The notes under the pieces: generated by a model
Database searches by the model: none
What the model saw: only the letters and a program-made list of their open reading frames with translations
What the model was told of the DNA's origin: nothing
Program-made: the position numbers and the translations under genes
Source: Colius striatus
Lineage: Eukaryota; Chordata; Aves; Coliiformes; Coliidae
NCBI RefSeq assembly: GCF_028858725.1
Contig: NC_084790.1
Location: 33,397,031 to 33,461,030, forward strand
Direction: 5' to 3'
DNA: 64,000 nt
Part shown: piece by piece, positions 24,253-34,839 of the stretch
Position numbering within the stretch: position 1 is the stretch's first letter
How the letters are laid out: each line of letters begins with the position of its first letter

Positions 24253-24604
24253 CTAATCTGAGCCTGGGAAGAAAGGAGGGATGGGATCTTAAAGTGCTGG
24301 CTGTATTTTTCTCAGTTATCCAGATCTCTTTTTGCTTTTTGTTCTGCTCTGTTTCTTGTAGGTAGTAGAACAAGCTTTCCTACTTTGCTCTCTAAGTTGA
24401 GTACTCGAGTCTGTTTTGCCTGGAACCATAATTGGCAGTGAGCCCTCCCTGCCCTCGTCTCAATCTACAACATCCTTGATTATCTTTTTTTCCTCATATT
24501 TCACCGGGGCCTCCATCATCCTAAGGAGGGTGGGAGTGGAAGTGGGACAATGAGTAGGAGACTGTTGAGGTGCTTCACAGCTGGCTGGGCAAAACCATGA
24601 CGCA
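24253..24604 (+). mobile_element. 5'-truncated LTR, same family as 33756-34834
   Basis: gagcctgggaagaaaggagg, then cttgtaggtagtagaacaag, gagtctgttttgcctggaac and gctgggcaaaaccatgac follow the 3' third of the intact LTR at 33756-34834 in the same order and orientation. The usual AATAAA is changed here. The LTR end lies about 90 bp before the satellite array begins. Confidence 0.85.
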
Positions 24605-24689
24605 GTTGAGTCAAGTTCTTCATGCAACAACCTCCAAACTTGTTGAAAAAGATCCTTAACTCAGGATTCCTCCTCTGGTACCACAATAC

Positions 24690-27626
24690 CAGGCTGCTGG
24701 TCAAAGATTATGCCACTGTGTCTGGGAGCTACAACAAAGCACGTATGAGGACCATGTCTACACTGGTATTAAGGTTCCTGTGCAGCCTATCAGCCACCAC
24801 TGTGCTACCTTCCTTGCAACTTTCCTGTAGGACCTATCGCTAATCCCGTGTACTTCAACAACTCAGCTCCTATTAAAAATACAGATGCTTGTAAAAGTGA
24901 TGCCACTGCATCTGGGAACTACAAGAAAGCAAGTATGCAGACCATGCCTACAATGCTATGTAGATACCTGTGTAGCCTATAAGCCAGCACTGTACCGGCT
25001 TCACATCAGCTTTCCTATAGGAGCTATCTCCAATCCCGTATACTTTTCCTTCTTAGCTCCTACTGAAAATCCACGCTGATGGTAAAAGTTATGCCATGGC
25101 CTCTGGGAGTTACAAGGAAGTATGGAGGCAGACTATGCCTATGCTGGTATGTAGATCCCCGAGTAGTCTATCAGCCAGTACTGTGCCAGCTTCCTGGCAG
25201 CTTTCCTGTAGGAGCTATATACAATCCTGTGCACTTGGCCTGCTCGGGTCCTCTTTAAAATACAGGCTGCTGGTAACAGTGACACCACTGCATCTGGGAG
25301 CTACAGGAAAGCACTTACGGAGACCATGCCTACACGGTTATGAAGGTCCCCGTGTAGCCTATCAGCCACCATTGTTCTACCTTCCTTGTAGCTTTCCTCT
25401 AGGCCCGTTCTCTAATACAAGTACTTTTACAACTCAGCTCGTATTGAAAATACAGGTCCTTGTAAAAGTTATGCCACTGCATCTGGGATCTACAAGAAAG
25501 CAGGTACATAGACCATCCCTACAATGGTATGTAGAACCCCTTGTTGCCTCTAGGCCAGCACTGTGTCGGCTTCACATTAGCTTTCCTCTAGGAGTTATCT
25601 GCAGTCATGTATACTTTTCCTTCTCATCTCCTATGCTGCTGGTTAAAGTTATGCCACTGCACCTGGGAGCTACAAGAAGGCACTTAGGCAGACCAAAACT
25701 ACTAAGGTATGTATGTCCCTGAGTAGCCTATCATCCAGCTCTGTCCCAGCTTCCTGGCAGCTTTCCTGTAGGAGCTATATACAATCCTGTGCACTTGGCC
25801 TGCTCAGGTCCTCTTTAAAATACAGGCTGCTGGTAACAGTGGCGCCACTGCATCTGGGAGCTACAGGAAAGCACTTACGCAGACCATGCCTACACGGTTA
25901 TGAAGGTCCCCGTGTAGCCTATCAGCCACCATTGTGCTACCTTCCTTGCAACTTTCCTGTAGAACTGCAGGGTTTCTTTTTCATTGTGCAGGGGTTCTTC
26001 TTTGTTACGTGAGATAGGAGTGACCAGACACCAGTATGATGTGCATCAGCTCCATTTTATTGTCACATAATCATCACTTATATACTTTTCCAAATGCTGT
26101 GTATGTGCTATAATTCATGTTCAATTAGTTAGTACTAAGGATCATGTGCTATGCATAAGGCCTCAAAGTTTCATTTTTGTAACAACTTAGACACCAACCT
26201 CATTGTGTTAAAACACCATCCTTATTGTACTTAAAACATCAGCCTTATTGTGCTTAAAATATCACTCCATCTGTTTGGCCTTCAGTTAGTTTTCTCTAAC
26301 ACTAGACGATGATTATGCTTACCTTACATTTACCTAACTTTATACTATTGTTAGTATATATATTATTAGTATATATATTGTTAGTTACATATGTTACAAT
26401 TTTTTACTCAGGTGCAAGCAATCATACAATGCTAAATTGAATGCTCTATTCAATCTTCTAACAATGCTTAGTTTAATGCTCTGTCCCGTCTTCTTGCTTT
26501 GACCTTGTTTCTGTTACAATCCGCAGTTTCAGTTTCCCCCTTGCTCAATTTTGCTATCACATAGGCACTCCTTTCTTTTCTTTTCTGCTGCAGAAGGCAA
26601 TTCAAAGACAAACTGCTGACTTTCTCTGTTTCTGTCTGACTCCATAATATTCATTATAGCCCAGGCCCCAACATAGGACCTATCGCTAATCCCATGTACT
26701 TTGCCAGTTCAGCTCCTATTGAAAGTGCGGGTGCTTGTAAAAGTGATGCCACTGCATCTGGGAGCTACAAGAAAGCAGGTACACCATCCATCCCTACAAT
26801 GCTATGTAGACCCCCGTGTAGCCCATAGGCCAGCACTGTGCCGGCTTCACATCAGCTTTCCTATAGGAGCTATCTCCAATCCCATATACTTTTCCTTCTC
26901 AGCTCCTACTGAAAATCCACGCTGATGGTAAAAGCGATGCCACTGCATCTGGGAGCTACACGGAAGCACAGAGACAGACCATGTCTACACTGATATACAG
27001 ATTCCCATGTAGTCTATCAGCCAGCACTGTGCCAGCTTCCTGGCAGCTTTCCTGTAGGAGCTATATACAATTCCATGCCTTGGCCTGCTCAGGTCCTTTT
27101 TAAAATACAGGCTGCTGGTAACAGTGATACCACTGCAACTGGGAGCTACAAGAAAGCACTGAGACAGACCATGCCTACAATGGTATGTAGGTTCCCGTGT
27201 AACCTATCAGCCACCATTGTTCTACCTTCCTTGCAGCATTCCTATAGGCCCATTCTCTAATATGATTACTTTGACAACTCAACTCGTATTCAAAATATAA
27301 CTGCTGGTAAAAGTTATGCCACCGAATCTGGGAGCTACAAGGAAGTACAGAGGCAAACCATGACTACACTGGTATGTAGAACCCCATGTAGTCTATCATC
27401 CAGCTCTGTCCCAGCTTCCTGGCAGCTTTCCTGTAGGAGCTATATACAATACCGTGCCTCAGCCTGCTCAAGTCTTTTTTAAAATACAGACTGCTGGTAA
27501 AAGTTATGCCACTGCATCTGGGAGCTACAAGAAAGCTTTTAGGCAACCATGCCTACAATAATATGTAGGTCCCTGTGTAGCTTATCAGTCACCATTGTTC
27601 TACCTTCCTTGCAGCTTTCCTGTAGT
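24690..27626. repeat. Tandem array of ~190-bp satellite monomers with a trimeric higher-order pattern
   Basis: The anchor tgccactgcatctgggagct or a near variant recurs at 24711, 24901, 25092, 25283, 25472, 25652, 25843, 26747, 26938, 27128, 27317 and 27507. Spacing is 180-191 bp once the 714-bp LTR insertion (LTR plus duplicated site) is removed. Monomers fall into three types by their second halves. Z has caccattgttctaccttcct, X has ccggcttcacatcagctttc, and Y has cagcttcctggcagctttcc. The order is ZXY-ZXY-ZXY-Z(X absent)Y-Z, a trimer of about 571 bp. The array ends abruptly after ctttcctgtag at 27626. Open frames inside it, including a 208-codon one, are by-products of the repeat. Satellites with about 190-bp monomers have been described in several birds; membership in such a family is not established here. 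Confidence 0.93.
25966..26673 (-). mobile_element. Solo LTR of a class II/alpharetrovirus-like ERV, 708 bp, inside the satellite
   Basis: On the minus strand it starts TGTTGGGGCC and ends CCCTGCA, a TG...CA terminus. It is flanked by a 6-bp direct repeat, tagaac (25960-25965) and taggac (26674-26679), with one mismatch. Removing LTR plus one repeat restores a normal satellite monomer. A TATATAA box (26079-26085) lies only about 18 bp before AATAAA (26056-26061), so the R region must be very short, as in alpharetroviruses. No gag, pol or env remains, so it is the product of LTR-LTR recombination. Confidence 0.88.
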
Positions 27627-30600
27627 CTGGAAAAAGAAATCTGATCATGTTTTTTTCTGAATTCTACTTTCACATAAGCTATAACATTTCTTCACATTTC
27701 AACTGCATACCAGTAATTCACTGATTACATACTGTTCTGCTGTATGCCATGGATCAGTCTAAGAGCACTTTACTAAGCATTGAAGGTTGCATAAAAGAAA
27801 CTCACAAATTGAATATGCTTATCACTATTGAACAGAAAGTTTGCTAAACTTGCCTGTTATCACTTATCTATATACTGCCTGGCTCCAATAACAACAAATC
27901 CATATGAAAATATTGAGGCCTGTGTTAATCTTTAACATTCAGTTCTCTCTGACTGCAGATTCTGTGGTATTTAGGATATACTGGAAAGTTCATAACAGCT
28001 CGAATGGGGAAATATGGGGACTTGAGGCTCTGTGGGTATGAGAGGCCTCGGTTATGAACATATCCTTTACCATCTGTGAAAGGAGAGAATTTATGGGCTT
28101 TTATTTCTATTTCTACAACTTCTTGTCTACAATTTTCTTTATTCACTGTCTCAAGAGTTTTCAGAAAAGAGATACAGAAGTTTCAAAGTTGTGAGCCTAC
28201 TGAGTTAAACAAAAATTCTCTTCTAATATCTTTGAATTAGAAACTATGCCTTCTCACATAATAAAAGATCAGTGAAGAATAAAGCCATGAGCCAAGGCTG
28301 CTTCTTTTGATTCCAGTGTGCTTTCAGAGGAAAGAAAATCAATAGTAGCTAAGATTCACACTAGAAAGATCAGCTTACTTAAGTACAGCTTCCCAACACC
28401 CTGAGGATATCTGTGTTGTCCCTAGGAGCAGGTCATTCTGGCCTGAGGGCAAGAAAAGTTCATCACATGCTATTCAGTACTGAAGCTAGCCTTTGATCTC
28501 TGGTAAACTCAAGACTTGGTGGAATCTGGTGAAAGAGACCCTTTCTCAAAGAAGGTTATAGTTTATAGAGCCAGACTCTCATCTTCATTCACTTTACTGG
28601 TGCAAACATTAGCAATTGCCAGCAGCATTTCCTTCTCATATTTCTGGATTGGAAAAATGCCAATTCACTTCAAAAATCTATTTTCATATCCAAATATATT
28701 ATGAATCCAAACTCAACTCCATCTCTGATCCACAGATGCTATCTGAAATAACTTGGCACACAAAAGCAGGAGATTGAACTGGAGGAAGACTGAGAGATCT
28801 TCCCATCTTCCAAACTGCCTGACTTTTCTTTCAGAAAATGAAATACTTCCTTTTTTACAATGAAATCACTCATGAAAGAGACAGTGAAACATAAACCTGA
28901 CTGGGACTTTGAACAGAGTACACAGAGCTATTAATATCTGTTATTTTTTTGTCCCTTCGGTTTCCACCTTTCTCTCCCTGAACATCCTGAAGATGCTCTC
29001 TCCATGACTACTTATGCTGTGACAGCAGTGTTGATTCTGACAAGCTTTGTTGTTTTATTTGGAAATTTATGGGTTGCATCTCACAGTTACAAGTTATCAG
29101 TTAACTCATAAAGTTATGAGCACATTTGCTGCAATATGAAACAGATTGCGTAAGAAGTAAACATAAGTTTAAGCACCAGACAGTACTGAGAGACTCACAT
29201 CAGCATTAAAGCACACTAACTGCATTGGTAAACATTGTAACAACCAATAGATAAAATCATTATGTTTTCCAAGGTACTCTAAAGTCCTGAAGTCTTCCAT
29301 GGATGTCCATACAATGCCTTTGCTTTAGATTGTAGCAAATTGTAGAAGGAATCAACCGAGACTCTTCAGTTTCATAAACCACCTATGGGAAAGCAGACAG
29401 AACATCATTCTTCAATTCCCTTATTTCTAGGAATCAAAGATGACTATTTGGGGAAGTACAGTATTTTTTTCAAATGTTCCTTAAAAGAGAAATTGCAAGT
29501 TAAAAGACATTTATTTTACCAGATATATAACAAACGGATTAGGAAAATCATGTGTTGTTCACACTACTGCTGTATAAAATTTGGCCTCCTGGGCCAACAG
29601 ACGTGTCCTCAGTCATATAAGTGTATGTCTACATCTATTCTGCACCAAATGTCAAGCTTCAGAATTCCAGATCATGAAGAAAGGGATAACTTTACACATA
29701 CTCTAACCTCCCTATAACTCTTTAAAATTGCAGAGCTTCTGAAGAAAACATTACCAGAATGATACATAAATTCCCTGGCGAAATCTCTGTATAGCCCATT
29801 AAAATCATTTTATGGCTTTTTTTTTTTTTAATGCCTTATATGATGAAAAACATACCTGTTGTTGCCAGGTGCCATCTGCTTTTATCATACATCTAACAAG
29901 TAATAAAAAATGTTTTAAAAAAATAAGGTGACAGTAGAGCATACACCTATGCAACTTACCCTAACTATCATGGAAACTTCAATACCTTTGAAATTCCCCT
30001 TTGGGAGTGACCACTGGGCTGATGTGATGAGAAATGAGGAGAGTCCTGGAAGGACTGGAAACTCTGTAGGAAAAGGAACTTGCAGATGAATGAAATAAAA
30101 GAGGTTGTGTCCCCCCAGAAAGATAACATTGAGGAGGTGTCTGGGAAGGGAGGTTGTACCTCCCTCCATCTGCATATGCATATGGCACAAGGCTTGAAAC
30201 TTACACATAAAATTCAGGGAAAAAATAAAAAACAAACCATTGTCAACAAATGGATGAAGGGGAAACCTGCTCAGATCCTGTTGAGGAAATTGGTGCAAAA
30301 CTCAGGGAAGAACAATGGCAAATTGATGGACACTTGCACTAGCTAGCCAAGGGGTAAGGACTAAAGAACTGGTCCCAGGGGATCAGTCAGACAAACACAA
30401 GGATTGGAATGAACAGTGGATCCCAGAGAAGGATAAATGCACCCGCAAAAATTCATCACCTGACAGTCTGTGAGAAAAGCTGCATTTTTGTCAAAGGTGT
30501 CCCTAAGGACTTTTTCAGGAAAGAGATGTTTTATAATTTTCTTTGTTTTAAAAATATCTGTAACTTGATTTTGGTACCAAATTCACTTATTCTTTTGAAA

Positions 30601-33600
30601 TGTTTGCAGAGGCTGATAGTAATCTGTCTAGCAATATCACCCCAAAACAGTTGCAATGGGGGGAAGGAGTTGTGACAATGGCTGCAGAGTGTGATGATAC
30701 AGAATCAAGAAAGGAGGGGTTGCATGAAAAGACGTTTAGAGAGAATGACTGGGAAATGTAGCTAGTGTGTAAACCTATCTAATTATAGTTCAGAATTATA
30801 ACTACTGGCATGCTGGAATACTAGCACCTGCCAAAATCAATAACATCAAATGGTGGACATAATAAAAAACAATATCATTGTAATCCTGCCAAGAATCAGC
30901 TCTGGCAGATGGTACTGAGCAATTCAGAACACAGTTGCTCCAGTGAGTTCAATCAACATCCTAACTACACTATGTCCATTGTCTAAGGCTTGCAACTACT
31001 GCAATCAAGTAATGTTATTTCAATCTTTTTAAGTACTCAATCCCATTTAATCTGAAATTGGGTAGGTTCTATGTCTTATGAGTAATTTCTGGCTGTAGTC
31101 TGGCTACAAATCAAACTCTCTTCCCCCCTGCTATGCACTCCATCTCCACCAGAAGTTTCAAAGTCTTGTGCTTGGAATATTTTAGCTTGTGCCAGAGGCA
31201 GGATTAAAGCAAACATATATGCTGTGTGCAGCTGTCATCTTTACCAGTCTCTCCATGTCTTTTATTCACATTTTCACGTGCCCTTTATGCTGGCTTGTGT
31301 TAGTAGTGATGGACCAATGATAGCACATCTTATAATATCTTTACGGAGGCTGAAACCTTTACTTCTTCTAGCTAAGCCAGGCAAATTTCCTTTTCTTCCT
31401 CTCAGAGTTTCTGCCTTCAGGAGGTTGGAGGGACAAACTTTCAAGTAGATTTCAGCAACATGATTACATTAAATTCACTTACCAGGCACAAGAATCTCAC
31501 CCGCAGACTTATGAGTGAAATGTGTAGTTATTTGGCCTGCACAGACACATTATGCAATGAATCTGAGGGATCATGCTACCATGTCAGGGTCTTTGTCAGG
31601 CAGGGGAAAATGTTTGTTTGGTTTTGCATATTAAAATTCTTCTCTGTTAATATGGCTATCAAGATTTCCAAATAGGTTTCTGTTTACATCCCCTTGCCCA
31701 GTTCAGGAGAGCCATCCCAGGAAGCTCTCTCCAATTTCTTTATCTCAGGAGCCTTACACATTCAGAACAAAGCTGCTGATGACCAGTCAAATTGTTTGCA
31801 GAGAGATCATACAGCTTGTGATTCCAAATGTGAGGCTGCATAGCAAGCATCGTTCCAGATTACATTGCTATGAACCCTCATTTTGGATTGCAATGTGATC
31901 TGCTAACAGCTGAGGCACAGAAGCAGATGGGCAAGCCCTTGCAACTGCATCCTCAGAAACTCCTTCTGAGCCTCTGCCTCCAAAGCTACAGACCGGAAGA
32001 GTAACAATAATAACCATATCTCCATAAGGTGGCAAGGGGTGCTTTTGAAAATGTTAATTAACACCTTAAAACACCATCAGCATGGTGGGGGTGGAGGCAG
32101 TTGGGAAGGTGAAATTTAAAGCCAAACAGAGCTAAGTTCAGTGTTAGTGTCTGGTCCTTTTTTTCCACTGGCCTGCTGACCAGGGAAAGATTTCTTTCTG
32201 TACCAGCCCAAAGGGGCACAGTTTGTTTATGGTGTATGACAAAGCTTCTGTGAATTCAGAGCAAAGAAGCAATTCACATTCTAGCACAGCTGGACCCAAA
32301 GTGTGTTCCTCCCCAGCTCTCTCCAAATCTTTTCCATTCCCATTGCCATAGCCAAAGCTTGTGACATGACCAGACATTCTTGCAGAAAGGCTTCTCTGTG
32401 ATGTGAAAACAGCTTTGCAGCCTTTCTGGAGAGGGATTATGAAGGTGCAGACGTGCCCCACCATGGATTGCTCCAGATTTGGCCATGCTGCTCAGCCAAG
32501 GCTGACATCACTGAACTGCTTCCTCAGCCAAAAGCTATGTCAGGATTTCAGATGCTCCAAGTCAAGAATACACCAAGCAATAGCCAAAGAAGTGTGAAAT
32601 ATAGTATTTCACCAAGAGGCACCCTGACGTGGTTAGACCCATCTGTAAAATTCACACTCTGTTCAAGGGAAATTGCACAAGTATGTATGACAGGGATATA
32701 ATTTCCATAACTTTTACATTTATTCTATCCTAAGAGTATTCTCCTTAGCAGACATCTGTCAACAGCTCAAGTGCTCATGCCTCAGTAATCCTCACTGTGA
32801 CCAACCTTCCTATTCATTTCACTGGTGACGAAGCAGGGCTCGTAATAAAAGCACTCAAAGTTGGTATATACCAAGTTTGGAAATTTAGTAAATAGTGTTT
32901 TTTTCTTCTCAAAATTAGTCTGATTATCAAAAGCAGAAAATATTTGTCCTTCCCACCTCTGAGCAATTGCTTTATCACTTGTGCAGGCTGAGATACAGAC
33001 AAGCTCCATAGACAACATGGGGATCCCATCCACTTTATTGCAAATTCCATATAAGAATATAGAACAGAAGATAAATACTATTCCCAGCCAGATAAAGACA
33101 TTTTATCTCTAGGCCTACAAACAGTACTCTTTAGCTCAAAATCTAGTGTAACTTTCAATAAAAAATAAATATTTCCATCCCTTTTCTAGAGCTTGGTAGT
33201 TAAATTAAAAATTATCTATTCTGATTCTCAATGTTTTCAAGGCATATAATAGAAAGAAATCATAGGGAAATAAAGAAAAAATTCAAAATATGTAGTAGTA
33301 CTTTCTCTTGTACAAAATCATCTGCATGACTGTCTTGATTTCAATGGGCTAAAAAGTTTAACTAAAAAAGAACACATGTATCAGACCACTTGCAGAAAAC
33401 CCATTTTAGCATGAATTTCAAAGTAGAATTTGGGTCTACTGGGGCAACTGTAGTTCATTTTTTGGACCTGACTTCTGGAAGCAGACTGAGGACAGCAAAG
33501 CTATGCAGGAGTTGCACTAAAGCTGGTTGGGAAATGTGCAGTGACGTTCTCTGTGTTAATAATGCAAAGAGACAAGGACTTGCATTCTTGGAAAAGGTAA

Positions 33601-33750
33601 ATTCACAACAAGTTTGCAGGGCAATAAATTAAATCTAGACTAATAAACTTTATTCTGCATTGAACTAACAGATATTTTAGTATATTCCATAGCAATAAAC
33701 AGAATAGACATGTTCTGAATATTTCTAAGAATTGTTTGTGGGGTTTTTTT
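27627..33750. other. Gene-free AT-rich region
   Basis: 6.1 kb between the satellite and the next LTR with no recognisable gene, exon or transposon. Frames up to 127 codons (29915-30298, minus) have no family features and overlap frames on both strands. Confidence 0.45.
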
Positions 33751-33755
33751 ATTAT

Positions 33756-34834
33756 TGTCATGGTTTGACATGAAGCTGTTTCTGGTAAGGGGGAAGGGGC
33801 TGTAAACATGGCTCCTGTAAGAAGTTGCTCGAAACTCTACCCACCTCTGAGCCAGATCCACTTCTGGGGCTGAGCCAATTAGATGCCTCCATGATCACAT
33901 TTAAGAAGAAGCAAAAAAGAGGAGGTTTCTTCCTGTTTCTTTTGTCTTCCATCCCTTCTTCTTCTCCCGCTGGTGGTGGTGCAAGAATTTGGGAGAGAGA
34001 GAAGAAATCATGAAGACCCCAAGGTCAGCAAGGGAAGAGAGGAGGAGGTGTGCTGGAGCAGAGACTCCCCTGCATCCTGTGGAGAGGACTAGTGAAGCTG
34101 AGATTTGTTTGCATTTCATTAAAGACCCCAAGCCAGAGGCAGTGACTCACTTTGCTAAAGACCCTGTATCAGGCGCAGTGATTCTCTTCATTAAAGACTC
34201 CTTACCAGGGGCAGTGACAATGGCCACAGGAGGCCATGTCCTATGTGAGGGACCCCATATTCACAGAAGCTGTCATGCCAAAGAACCCAGAAGAAGCCAT
34301 GTCCCATGTGAGGGACCCTGTATTGGCAGAAGCCACCTCAGAGAAGTTTGTTAAGGACTGTATCCTGGGGGAGGGACCCTGTATTGGAACAAGGGGAGAA
34401 TGCAAGGAGTCGTCCTCCTCTGAGAAGAGAGCCCATCTGTGAGAGACTGACCACATCCCCCATTCCAAACTCCCACAAACTATTGAGGTGGGAGGAGGTA
34501 GAGATATCAGGAGCAGTGAGCTGGGCCTGGGAAGAAAGGAGGGATGGGAGAGGGAGATCTTAAAGTGCTGGTTGTAGTTTTCTCATCATCCTACTCCCTT
34601 TTTGCTTTTTATTTCTTGTAGGTAGTAGAATAAACTCTCTTACTTTCTAAGTCAAGTAGTGGAGTCTGTTTTGCCCAGGACTGTAATATGCAGTGAGCCC
34701 TCCCTGACCGTGGTTGTCTTTTTTTCCTCATTTTGCTGGGACCTCTACCATCCTTACAAGGGTGGGGGTGGATGTGGGGCAGTGAGCAAGAGACTGTTGT
34801 GGTGCTTCATTGTTGGCTGGGCAAAATCACAACA
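33756..34834 (+). mobile_element. Intact solo LTR, 1079 bp, with 5-bp target-site duplication
   Basis: It starts TGTCATGGTTTGACATG and ends AAAATCACAACA. It is flanked by attat at 33751-33755 and again at 34835-34839. A 5-bp duplication fits ERVL-type (class III) integration. AATAAA lies at 34629-34634. The U3-like part has three tandem 36-bp units at 34115-34222 and an imperfect ~60-bp duplication of the gccatgtcc-atgtgagggaccc block at 34229-34345. Two more copies of this family lie at 520-1123 and 24253-24604, all in plus orientation. No retroviral coding sequence is attached. Confidence 0.92.
34115..34222 (+). repeat. Three 36-bp tandem repeats inside the LTR
   Basis: Units begin ttcattaaagacc (34115), tttgctaaagacc (34151) and ttcattaaagact (34187), and each contains a ggcagtga or gcgcagtga core. 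The 36-bp length is a multiple of three and leaves an open frame, but the position inside an LTR argues for an enhancer-type U3 repeat and not a protein repeat. Confidence 0.8.
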
Positions 34835-34839
34835 ATTAT

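Noticed and set aside
25096-25722. 208-codon plus-strand open frame
   Set aside because: It lies wholly in the 190-bp satellite. Its residues simply repeat with the monomer (VKVMPLHLGATRK-type blocks), and frames differ between monomers because 190 is not a multiple of three.
33989-34354. 121-codon plus-strand frame with 12-residue repeats
   Set aside because: Explained by the 36-bp tandem repeats of the LTR at 33756-34834. LTR U3 sequence is not expected to encode protein in this family.
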